From Cucumis sativus (lineage: Eukaryota; Streptophyta; Magnoliopsida; Cucurbitales; Cucurbitaceae): DNA of 64,000 nt. The DNA is taken from assembly GCF_000004075.3 (NCBI RefSeq), contig NC_026655.2, forward strand, positions 496,001-560,000, read 5' to 3'. Positions 1 to 10,900 of the stretch are shown in pieces. The translations under genes and the position numbers were made by a program. Under the pieces are notes generated by a model that had not been told where the DNA came from, ran no database searches, and saw only the letters and a program-made list of their open reading frames with translations. Every line of letters starts with the position of its first letter. Position 1 is the stretch's first letter.

Positions 1-338
1 CTGAGTTGCGAGTACAAATGAAGCAGATCAATATTTATATACTAATGCTTTCAGCTCTTTATGGAATTCATATTAGTTCACTCTTATGCTCTTTATTTTA
101 GTTTGTTTTGTGACTGTTATAGATTCCTTCATTCAAGAGTTAGTTTTGAGAATTGGGATTTTTGATGTATTCACTTTAGATGTCCAAGCAAGGAAGAAAG
201 ATGAAAAGAAACGGGTATTTTGAAAAGGGTACCTCTGAGAGTCATGTTTATTCCAACTAACTTTCCGGGTCCATGATCTGCCTTTTGTGATTAAAACTTG
301 GTAATGTGAGTTTTTTTTGCCCATTTGAATTCTGGCAG

Positions 339-3300
339 TTGAGTATACAAAAGGAGGAAGCGAAGAAAAAGGAAGTTCACGTTGAGGAGAATGTCCCTGC
401 GCCATCTCCTCGGTCCAATTGTTCGGTACATTTCTTACGTATGGACTATCAAGTTAATTTCTAACTGTTGTGTTTCACACTTATGGTGAAATCAATAACT
501 GTAATTTATTGGAAAAACTGTGTAGTTGACTATCAATCCCTTAAAAGAAACAGAGTTGATCCTTTATGGGGGTGAATTCTACAATGGTACCAAGGTAAGA
601 TCAGGACAATTTTCTATGTGTCTATTTGAAGTAGTTAATCAGGTCTTACACCTGCAGTTCATTAACTTGAGTTGGCACAGACATATGTCTATGGTGATCT
701 GTATCGTTACGACGTTGAGAAACTAGAGTGGAAAGTAATTTCAAGTCCCAATAGCCCGCCTCCTCGTAGTGCTCATCAAGCTGTTGCTTGGAAGAATTAT
801 CTCTATATTTTTGGTAAGTGAATAGTTTTGGTTGAATGCAAAGACGCATCTCTAATATTTAACATGCACTATGCTGACTGCTTTTTTTTCGGCTATCAGG
901 TGGAGAGTTTACATCTCCTAACCAAGAGAGGTTTCATCACTACAAGGTGAAATTTTCATTCCTTATTTTAGTTTTTGCAAGTGCATGCTATTTATTATTA
1001 ACTAAGCAGCAACCTGTTGGCTTCCAATACTAATATTTGATTTGGTGCCTTACACAAACCTATAGGATTTCTGGGTGCTGGACCTGAAAACAAATCAATG
1101 GGAACAATTAAATTTAAAAGGTTGTCCCAGTCCACGCTCTGGTCATCGGATGGTAATTGTTGGATGCCATGCTTCTTTAATATCTGCTGAGGTTATATCT
1201 TTTTCTATTTGCACAACATTTTTCTTGATTGTGTTTCAGGTCTTATACAAGCACAAAATTATTGTTTTTGGTGGCTTCTATGACACTTTAAGAGAAGTGA
1301 GGTTGGTGGATTCTATATTAATCATATGAATTATCTTTTAAGAAAAACATTCGTACTGGGTGTGTGTGTGTCTGTATACTGGTATTAAGATTGAAGGTAC
1401 ATTTGGTATCTCTACTCGGGTCAAACTTACCTTATGTATTCTTTCTGCCATTTTTCTCCCTCCACATGGTTCTATGTATTTCCTACAACTGTGAAGATAT
1501 TCCGTTGACAAGAATCTTGATTTCATTCTGCTCACTAAAGCTTTTCTCAAATATGATTTTGCAGATACTATAACGATATGTATGTATTTGATCTGGACCA
1601 GTACAAGGTGAAACTAATTCTTATAAAAAAATCCTCTCCCTCTTCAAGATAGCATCGTCTAATTATTCTCTTGATCTGGCTCAATGATGAATACTGACAA
1701 AAAGTTCTATTAGTGGCAAGAAGTAAAGCCCAGTCCTGGTGCAATGTGGCCTAGTCCTCGAAGTGGTTTTCAATTTTTTGTTCACCAAGATGAGGTTGGT
1801 TGATCATGCAGCATCTAACCATTCTGGTTACAACATTACAGACACGAGTTTTTTGCTGTACCATCTTAAGTGTTTATTTGAATTACAGGTTTTCTTGTAT
1901 GGTGGCTATTTTAAAGAAATTCAATCTGATAAGGGCACTTCTGAAAGAGGAGTAGTGCATGCAGACATGTGGTCCCTTGATCCAAGGACTTGGCAATGGA
2001 ATAAGGTGTATACTCAGTCCTGATTTCAAGCTTTACTTGTCCATTCACTGTGTTCCACTCTTCACATCATCCTCGTCTCCTTTCTAAATTCTAAACTTTC
2101 AAGAAGGAAAAAAAGGGCCATCAGAACTATATTGTATAAGATTCTGTCTCTCTAATTTTAATATTTACCCTATGATGTTTGAAGTCTTTACGCTTTTAAG
2201 TTGAGTGTCAAAACTGGTTCTCTCACAGAAAAGAAAGTGCATGTGTAAAATAGTACTAATATCTTCTCAATCTAACGCACAAAAAATGCCTTTGGGTTGG
2301 GTTGGGTTTATGACGAATCCTCATATATGATATAGGTGCCATGTGTTTTCCATCAGAAAGAGGAGGACCAAGTTTTATTTGCTTAACTGATATTGAATAA
2401 TGATTAAGATTTTTTAACTTGTCTGAGTACTTGAGATCTTTTTGGAATAAATCTTAGAAAAGAAAAGAGCAACTGATCGCTCTTTGTTGTGTATTTCCTT
2501 TTCGGATCATGTATCTAGCACTAACTTGTTCTGATGCAATTTTCTACATTTTCTTTTATAGGTAAAAAAAGGTGGGATGCCACCTGGGCCTCGTGCAGGG
2601 TTCTCCATGTGTGTTCATAAGAGGCGGGCCTTGCTATTTGGGGGAGTGGTGGACATGGAAGTTGAAGGCAAGTACTTACATGCTACGAAGTATGAGTGGA
2701 ATGCACTACTGTAGACCCTCTTTGCTAATAATTCAATATTTGTTGATATGAGCCCCTTTTTGTGTGTGTGTGTGGGGGGGGGGGGTTGAAAAACCTGAAG
2801 ACTTGTGGAAAGGACACATTAACTCTAATGTCAGTGCTATGATCGAGGAGTTCCTCCTCATTCCATCTTATAGGGAGAAAGGCCAGTTTCTTTGGCTTGC
2901 CAGTGTGTGTGCGGTGTTATGGCTTATGGGTCAAATTGTGGGGTGAGAGGAACAATAGGGTGTTTAGGGGAGTGGAGAGAGATCCTTGGGAGCTTTGGCC
3001 CCTTGTTTGTTTTCATGTTTCTCTTTGGACTTTGATTTCTTACTTCTCAATGAAAATGGTTATTTTATTTAAAATAGAAATTGTGACCCGGGAAACTAAA
3101 CTCCTATGAGGAAAAAAGAAGCTTGTCTGTATTCTTTTTATATAGAGAAAACATCTCTCATTGAGAAAAATGAAAGAATCCACGGACGCACAAAAAACCT
3201 AAGCCCACGAAAAAATAAGGGACCCTCTCTATGAAAGGGGATCCAACCTTATAAAATCAAGCATAAAGGATAATTACAAAAGATCCTCGAAATCAAGAAG

Positions 3301-6300
3301 TTTGACTTTATTACCGAAAGGGACATGATCATGATAAGTTGACAATTGGAGATTGATTAAGTAGGTCTCCTAGTTTTCTCATCAACGAAAAAAGTGGTTT
3401 TCCTAGTCTTATCTTGATATAATTGAAGTAGATTAAGAGGTCACTGCTAATCCAGGCCTCATAATACCCCATGGTCAGCAGGGACAAACGTATTTTATCA
3501 TAGTTTGGAGTTAAGTTAAAATTTGTACTTGTCATGAATTATTTGTCTGCAGCTATGTTTCTTTTATTTGTCTGACTTCCTTTTTTAGGGAGGAAGTTCT
3601 ACTTCTTTTTTCTTTTGGTGTGTGTGTTATATTTGTGGTTCTTATTGGGTTGGTTTTCTTATTTTTTTTCACCAATGTATTTAATCCTAAATGCAGGCGG
3701 TGATGCCATGATGAGTCTATTCTTGAATGAACTCTATGCATTTCAAATAGACAACCATCGATGGTAAGGGCAAATTATTATTTCATGTGCACGTGGGGGG
3801 GGGGGGGGGGGGGGGTGCATATTCTCTAATTTCCCATGCCTCGTTGAAGTGAAGTTTGAGTTTTGTATGATCAGTATTATAACACATGGTGTAAAATCAT
3901 TACTCTGCTAATTGGTAGATGTTTTTTTTTTCTTGTGGGTAGGTATCCTCTAGAGTTACGGAAGGAAAAGTCGATAAAGGCAAAGGTAATACCTTGATAA
4001 GTTTCTAGCTATCTGTTTCTAGACTCTTTTAAAAGCAAAATAACTTTCTTTGAACACATTTGACCTTTCTAAAGATTGGATGTTTAATGAATTTGTCATT
4101 TATACTATATATTGTTGATGGTTTGATTTCTTTAGCAGATTAAAAAAATTTCTGACCAAAAGGACAATGAGGTTGCGTTTGATGATAATATAAATGAGGA
4201 GGTTGTTGACGTTGGCAAAACTGAAACACCAGTCATGGATGAATCATGCAGCATGGAAACTGACATTGATGAAATATCTCATCACATATCTTCATCTGTG
4301 TCCATTAACAATGGTGGATTGGAAACAAGTTCTGGCAAAAAACAACAAGAATCTAGTTCAAACAAAAATGCTGTTTTGCCCGAGGTACATTGCACTGGAG
4401 TTCATTTATTATTTTTCTTTCTTTCATGCATTAAGATTTAGCTTGGGACTTTCTTTATAGGTGATTAAGCCCTGTGGACGTATTAACTCCTGCGTGGTTG
4501 TTGGAAGAGATACATTGTACATATATGGGGGTATGATGGAGATTAAAGATCAAGAAATCACCCTTGATGACTTGTATGCTCTCAATCTCAGTAAACTTGA
4601 TGAATGGAAGTGCATTATACCGGTATGCTATTTTTTTAACAACAAAAAATAGGAATCGTTCTTTCCTGTTTTATAAGTGACTTGTTGATTGCTAGGTTAA
4701 ATGTCATCATCCTGTGATCATTTGCTACTCTTTGTTTTGTTTATTATGTTTCCCCTTGCAACCCGTAGGTCCCATAATTTTTTGAGTCTTCTCTTCATAT
4801 TTGAAAGTAAACTCAAGGTTGTAAGATGAAGATCATCCCCAGCCCCTATTTGGACAAACCATAATTGTATTTATTTGATATGCTTAAATTTGTAAATCGC
4901 CTATATCTTTACATTATACTTTTCTTACTTTGCCACTTGTTTCTGATGAAGGCCACGGAATCTGAATGGGTAGAAGCCTCAGAGGATGAAGATGAGGAAG
5001 ATGATGAAGATGAGAGTGAGAATGATGATAATTCTGAAGGAAGCAATGAAAGTGATGGGGATAGTGATGAGGAGGATTTTGAGGTGCACTGGATCCTAAA
5101 TTCCTTATTTATTGATTATTGCAATTACTAATTTCTGGTTGCAAAATAAAACACCCCTTGTTTTGTCTCTCACCTCTTAAAATATCCATTTATCATGCTA
5201 ATCCCATTACTCTGCTTCTATTCTTGGTTCATTTGCATGGGACATTGTTTTGTCTTCTTGTTTTGGCAAACAAGAATGTATATGTTATGGAGATAGCTGT
5301 TTTTCAAGAATCAAGCAAAGTGGCTAATGGGCTTTTGCATGGAAAATGGAACCAAATGATACAATTCTGTCAAGAGCTGTATTCTCATTGACCATTCTTC
5401 ATTTGATCTTATTTATTTTTGTAGGCTGGCAATGATGGGTCGCGAAAAGTAGGAGATGCTGTAGCTTTAATCAAGGGTGAGGGCAGGAATCTTCGTAGGA
5501 AGGAGAAGCGGGCAAGGATTGAACAAATCAGAGCTAACCTTGGGCTTTCAGATTCACAAAGAACTCCTATGGTAGCATTTATAATCTATAATCATTATAG
5601 TATATATAATGTGGTTGACGAACTAGGGAGTTTTTTGCAATTTTCCTTTTTAAATTTGATATTCTAAAATATAACAAATATCAAATGGTTTTGGCTTCAA
5701 TTTCTATAATAACAATCCTTTAGTTTTTGAATTATATGCTCAGTTAAGTTCCTTTGTCTCACTCCATCATTGGTATGTCTCGACCATATCTTATTATAGC
5801 CTGGAGAATCTCTAAGGGAGTTCTATAAACGTACAAATCTGTACTGGCAAATGGCGGCACATGAGCATACGCAACATACTGGAAAGGTATGGAATTTCTT
5901 TTGCATCTAAAATGATGATTCTACTCTTGCTTCTTTTTGTTCTTCCGGTAATTAGCAACTTTTGTGCTCGGTTTTGTTGAATAGATTTCCTCTCTGCTGT
6001 AAATTTCTTATCTCATCAAAGAAAACCATACGGTTCTGTTGGTTCCATTTTGAACCATTGTACAAAATTCTTCTTGGCAGACTAAGAAATAAGTTATGTA
6101 AAGTGATCTGTGAAATTATTTAGTGTACATCACCCAGTTTAATTAGGATGTTAAAACATTAGGTGCACTTGTGAGTTTCCTTGTTTTTTCGAACACGGGA
6201 TCCTCAACACCGAATAATGAGCCAGATCACTATATGAATGAATGGGAACGCTTTGCCTCAAGCTAAATGAAACTAAGCCTTGGTTTTACATAATGATTTT

Positions 6301-6707
6301 CATAAAGGAAAGAGGGATCATTTTGCTGATAGGGTTAATAGAAGCTAGGGTTCAAAGGAAAATATTTTATCAACAAAACAGGTCCAAAATCCAATTTTCT
6401 CATCCTTTCTCATCTTTGTGTATGGCTGAAGAGTATTAATGTCCTTCATGTCTTGATATAGGAACTTCGGAAAGATGGTTTCGATCTTGCTGAATCTCGT
6501 TACAGGGAGCTTAAACCCATCCTTGATGAGGTAAGTTATATTTAACTTGCTTCAGAGCCACAATTATAGTATTCAAAATGCTCTTATTCTTACACTTTCC
6601 TTGTTCCTTTGAATAAGCTTGCCATTTTGGAGGCAGAGCAGAAAGCAGAAGAGGCAGAAGCTCCTGAAACCAGTTCGAGAAAAAGAGGCAAGAAGAAAAA
6701 TAAGTAA
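339..6707 (+). CDS. Kelch-repeat protein, KLHDC4-like (5' end outside window)
   Basis: I see 19 exons: 339-425, 526-594, 681-813, 900-946, 1066-1152, 1240-1301, 1565-1607, 1714-1794, 1889-2005, 2562-2667, 3697-3763, 3943-3985, 4139-4384, 4461-4622, 4952-5083, 5425-5571, 5800-5886, 6462-6530 and 6618-6707. They join in phase to 624 codons. The N-terminus is missing; about 45 residues are expected from the Arabidopsis-type relatives I recall. The protein starts with a charged lysine-rich stretch, then kelch blades with motifs such as ELILYGGEFYNG, YIFGGEF, IIVFGGFYDT, VFLYGGYF, ALLFGGVVD and TLYIYGGMM. A serine-rich linker, a run of Asp/Glu (exon 4952-5083), a basic helical region and a lysine-rich tail (KKRGKKKNK) follow. 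The kelch propeller is a protein-protein interaction scaffold; the substrate is unknown. One intron (2668-3696) has a GC donor. Confidence 0.9.
2764..2785. repeat. (GT)n run followed by poly-G tract
   Basis: A short GT microsatellite runs directly into about 12 consecutive G residues, inside the GC-AG intron of the kelch gene and immediately before the LINE-like fragment. It is probably length-polymorphic. Confidence 0.9.
2787..3085 (+). mobile_element. LINE (non-LTR retrotransposon) 3'-end fragment
   Basis: Two overlapping frames encode pieces resembling the extreme C-terminus of plant L1-type LINE polyproteins: FLWLASVCAVLW in one frame and WGERNNRVFRGVERDPWELW followed by FHVSLW in another. 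This is the region just after the zinc-binding domain of the reverse transcriptase. The coding part is followed by an AT-rich tail near 3050-3085. The reading frame shifts between the two pieces near 2930, so this is a dead 5'-truncated insertion. It lies in an intron of the kelch gene in the sense orientation. The family assignment rests on recognition of the WGERNNRVFRG-type motif, not on a search. Confidence 0.7.
3130..3350 (-). mobile_element. Possible second LINE 3' tail, opposite orientation
   Basis: On the minus strand the stretch TTTCTCAATGAGAGATGTTT resembles the end of the preceding LINE fragment (TTCTCAATGAAAATGG on the plus strand). The rest is non-coding and matches what I recall of cucurbit dispersed repeats. 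If correct, two LINE tails sit tail to tail in one intron. The boundaries are approximate and the call is tentative. Confidence 0.35.
3795..3815. repeat. Poly-G tract (about 21 G)
   Basis: An uninterrupted G homopolymer lies in the intron after the exon ending at 3763. Such long G runs are rare in plant introns and can form quadruplex structures; the exact length in the assembly may be unreliable. Confidence 0.9.
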
Positions 6708-7134
6708 AAAAGGCTGTTATATTATTATTATTTAATTTTGCAAAGTATTGAAAGTTCTGTTACCTTAGGGACAATCATTGATCTTATAATCATGTAACTG
6801 CAACTTGCAAATGAATGATGAGTGTGTAGATAAAGGGGGAGAGAAATTTTGTTAGTTAATCACAATCACAATGCTTATTTATTATTGAGTCGAATTCTTT
6901 TTCATTCATTAAAGTTTGTTCTATGGAGATATGATTTAACCTCTCTCTAAAATCAATAATTTATTTGATTCCCGTTTGACTTCATGATACATAATTTAGT
7001 TAATTGAGATTTTAAAAAATCGGTAAAATTTCTCGAAAAAAAGAAAAGAAATGAAAATCATATAAATTACAATTTATGTGGATGAAACTATTTTATACTT
7101 TCCATCCAAAAAGCCTATTGGCCAAAATTAGACG

Positions 7135-7140
7135 AAAAAA
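7135..7140 (-). terminator. Pol III terminator of tRNA-Glu
   Basis: On the minus strand a run of six T begins four bases after the tRNA 3' end, the usual RNA polymerase III stop signal. Confidence 0.8.
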
Positions 7141-7143
7141 CAT

Positions 7144-7215
7144 TTCCGTTGCCGGGAATCGAACCCGGGTCTCCTGGGTGAAAGCCAGATATCCTAACCG
7201 CTGGACGACAACGGA
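7144..7215 (-). tRNA. tRNA-Glu (anticodon UUC)
   Basis: The minus strand folds as a 72-nt cloverleaf. The acceptor arms are TCCGTTG and CAACGGA with discriminator A. The T-loop region is GGTTCGATTCC, and the anticodon loop CTTTCAC gives anticodon TTC. CCA is not encoded, as expected for a nuclear gene. It decodes GAA/GAG in the cytosol, and wobble U34 of this tRNA is a known target of the Elongator pathway whose catalytic subunit is encoded further right in this window. A T6 terminator follows. There is no intron. Confidence 0.95.
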
Positions 7216-7989
7216 ATTATATGAAGGAGAAACGATTAGTTTCTTTTTGATATATATTTATTTAAATTAGATGTTTTACATTTGATAATAAATGATAGGC
7301 TATATTATATTATAACATTTTTTAAACTATATTTTAATTTCTAAAATACAGACTATTGATCTTAAAACTTTTAAAGAAGTCTATGTGTATGATTTTGTAA
7401 GGTAAAAAAAGGGTTTTTCTTTTCAATAATAATAAAAAAACACGACAAAAATTCATTACAATTGATTTTGCGAGAAGGTCTTATTTTGTCATTTTGTACA
7501 ACTTCTCTAAAAAAATATAAAAAAACAAAACAATAATCAAACAATTCTTAAACTAATTTGATAATGAAAGTTTAATTCCTCTTAAATTTATTTTATTATA
7601 CTTTTAATAAACTAGTTTGGATAAAAAAATTGATTTCTTAGTCAAATTTTAAGAAACAAAACAATTTATTATTATCATATATATATATTTTGTAAAAAAT
7701 ATTCTATTGCAATTTTTTAAACTTAGTCTGATTTTTGAAAATATCAATAGAAAATGTATAATTAATTTGAAAATTTAGAGGTAAAAAAGAAAAGGTATTT
7801 ATAAACTTAATATTTAAAAACGAAATAGTTAAAAATTATTGTTAATAATTAGATTTGATGTTATTTTCGGCGCCACGCGTAGGTGATTAGAGAGGCAAAA
7901 GTTGGTATAATTCGCGGCTAGAATTCGAATCTCCAAAACCCCAATCGGGCCACAGTGACAGGTTTCGAAGCTTGGAAATCAGCAGTGCA
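7216..7989. other. Intergenic, very AT-rich
   Basis: No gene is seen. The stretch is AT-rich with homopolymer runs up to about 7870. From there it becomes GC-richer (CGGCGCCACGCG near 7869), which probably marks the promoter and 5' UTR of the next gene. The preceding gap 6708-7143 holds the 3' UTR of the kelch gene and nothing else recognisable. Confidence 0.6.
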
Positions 7990-10900
7990 ATGAAGAAGAA
8001 AGTAACAGCAAGCACCATAATTCTTCTTTCACTTTTACTTTCTCTTCAAGAAGTTGTTCATTTTGCTTTCTCTTTACCTCCTTCACACAACAATCAGGTA
8101 CCCAATATGTCTTCTCTTATCATAGATTCCTAATCGTATAGGTTGATCTTGATGCATAAACCATGGCTAGTTTTGGTTTGTTTCCTACTACGATCAAATG
8201 GGTTTTTTTCTTTTTTCCTAATCCATTTCTAGTCGTGGATTTTGCTTTCTGAATTTGGTATAGTCTCGATCAATTGTAATTTTTATTGTCTGGGATAATG
8301 AACATTTTTTCATTGTTATTTTTCAATATGGTATTGTAGTCCTTCATTAGTTGTATTTTGTATATTTGTATTGGGATATGCTGATAGTGCTAAAGGTGTT
8401 CCAACCTGGTTGAGACAACTGGGTGGGTGTTCTTGTTGAACGTTGGTTTTTGAGATTCTTATGTTTATTATGTCTATTATGTCTTATTGTTATTTGAACG
8501 TTAGTGTCTTTTAATTTCATTAGCGGTATAAGCCTTGCGAGGAAAATTTCGCAACTGAAAAATATTGAGTAAACACAGCTTTTCCTACCTACTCTGTCAT
8601 TCGGTCATTCCCTGGATGTACTCTATCTGGTTATTTGATAAATCTTTTACACGGTTAGAGTTATTTCAATCGGATAACAAAATTGTCAGTAATATCAGCA
8701 TAACCATTCAGCATACTAATTAATCAACTCCACGAATCAATCAGTAATAAGCTACAAAAGTGTAAGGAGAAAAAAAGAGATAAACACGGAGGAAGGCCTT
8801 TTAGATGCAATTCAACTGATACAAAATAGAGAGAAACTATCTTACATGTTTCAATTCAACTCAGGATTCCCAAAACCCAAGAGGTCCTTTCAATTTTCAG
8901 ATCTTTACAAGAAGAATCACTCACTTAACAATGCTGAAGGAAATCCCTTTTCCCAGGTTTTCCATCCGTGCACTCTTGAGAAGAAAAAAAGAACGATCAT
9001 ATAAAAGAACCTTCAAGTCAAAACCAAATTCTTCTGTTCCTCAGGAGCATGCCTCACCAGTCATCATGTGAAGTGATATTAAGCTTGGTCCGCACTCACC
9101 TATGAGCTAGACAAATTAACTGCCACTTAGACCATAAAAAAAAAACAGTTAAGACTTCTGTTTACTGTGATCTGCTTGTGATGGAACTATGGTAATACTT
9201 AAGATAGGGATGCTGCCAGTTTTCCCTGATGTTTCTTTCTCATTGTCAATCCCTCATTGCTCCTTATATTTGTTTGCTTTGTGAATTTTTGTTGCTACAC
9301 ACATGTCTGAGCATTCTTTCTTACCTTGGTCTTTTTCATTCATTTTAGGACGAGGAGCAATCTGCGACTTTGAGGTAGCTCTTTTCTCCCATCACAGTGT
9401 ACTCTCTCTCCCTCTCTCAAGTTATAGCTTAGTGAAAACCTAAAGTTATCTGATACATGGGAGTATTGATTAATTGCTAGTTATTTGATTCGTTTGATAT
9501 ATTGTATCGTCTTTATATCAGTTCACTAAAGAAGATGCAACCACACACATACTAAGGAAGATACGTGTATATATATATCTCTGTTTCTTATGAAAAAAAA
9601 GAGAAAAAAATCTCATTTATTTGGTGGAAAGACACTACAAAAACATAACTCCTCTATTTCAAGCTTATAAATATGCTCTACGATTTAAAAAAAAAAAAAA
9701 AAAAGAAGGATAAGCACCATAATTTGAACTAATACAGAAATAGTGTAATTGCAAGAAGCCTTAGATAATCAACACCATTAGCTATATTGAAGATGAAGCC
9801 TAACCAAATTCATCCTGTCTTCATTCTTCCCATTATTTTTCAATCTCCATAAATTTGTCCGCTTGTACAGCTTTCTCAGTACCAAGAATACATTAGGTAG
9901 GTCACTTGAGTACTATCATGTCGGTTACTTCTAGTTTTTATTTCTCCGTTAGAATGTTGGTATTTCACAGAAAACTCTTCTGGATTGATCTAATCCTGAA
10001 GCTATCTCAAACAACTTTGTTACTTGAAGCATAAATTTCCGTAAAAACTTTGTTGTCCCAATGAAAATGATCACAAGGCCAGACAAATGAAGATGGGTTT
10101 TGAGAATTCTCCCCTAACCAGCACAAAAACTTTCCAACAATTCCTTTTGCATCTATGGGCTGATCTAGCTGCTAAGAATATTTCTTATTTGTATAAACAA
10201 GGAGAAAGAGCTTTCTCCCCTTGGAGCTGCGGAGAAATATTGAAAATTCAGTGTCTGAAATACATATCGTCATCACATTATCCATTTACCTTCACATTCC
10301 CTTTATCCATCGCGGCTAGTTGGAACTCCCAATCCGTGAAATGTACGCTTTTTTCAAGTCAATTTTGAAAATATAAACTATATTCCTCAAATCTCCTCCC
10401 TTTTCCAACAATTATATTTGCAGTGGCAATTGATGCGATTCCAAAAAAGATGTGTTATTGCCTAATTTTGTATTTCAACTTTGGTTGTAATTTATTCCAC
10501 ATTCTATTTATTTACAACTTTACTTCTCTCTCTATCTCTCTAACCAATGCATCTTATTTAGGCAATATCTTTTGTGTGTCTCTGATCGAAGGCGAGCAAG
10601 AAGCTGTTGCCTTGTGTGTCGTATATTTCAAACCTACTATTTGACACTGCTGGCATCTTTATTTAAATTTGTTTATGTAGACCTCTTGAGCAAAACGAAG
10701 AGCATGTTGACGAGGTTCATTGTTCCAGAGAAAGAAGCAGGACAGCCTGGAATATTATTGAGGAGGTACGGACTAAACTTTTTTTTTGCTACTTAAAGAT
10801 TATAGACTCCATCATTTGAGACAGACTCGCTAATTGATATTCTGTTGTTTCTACTGCAGCATTTACTGCCGTTTATGGAGAAAGAAAATTATGAGGTTTC

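Noticed and set aside
8560-9130. Reverse-strand transposon coding region in intron 1 of the zinc-finger gene
   Set aside because: The base composition differs from the intron around it, but no frame or family motif could be identified.
10087-10368. 93-codon frame in intron 2 of the zinc-finger gene
   Set aside because: No domain, lies between well-phased exons, and splice evidence skips it.
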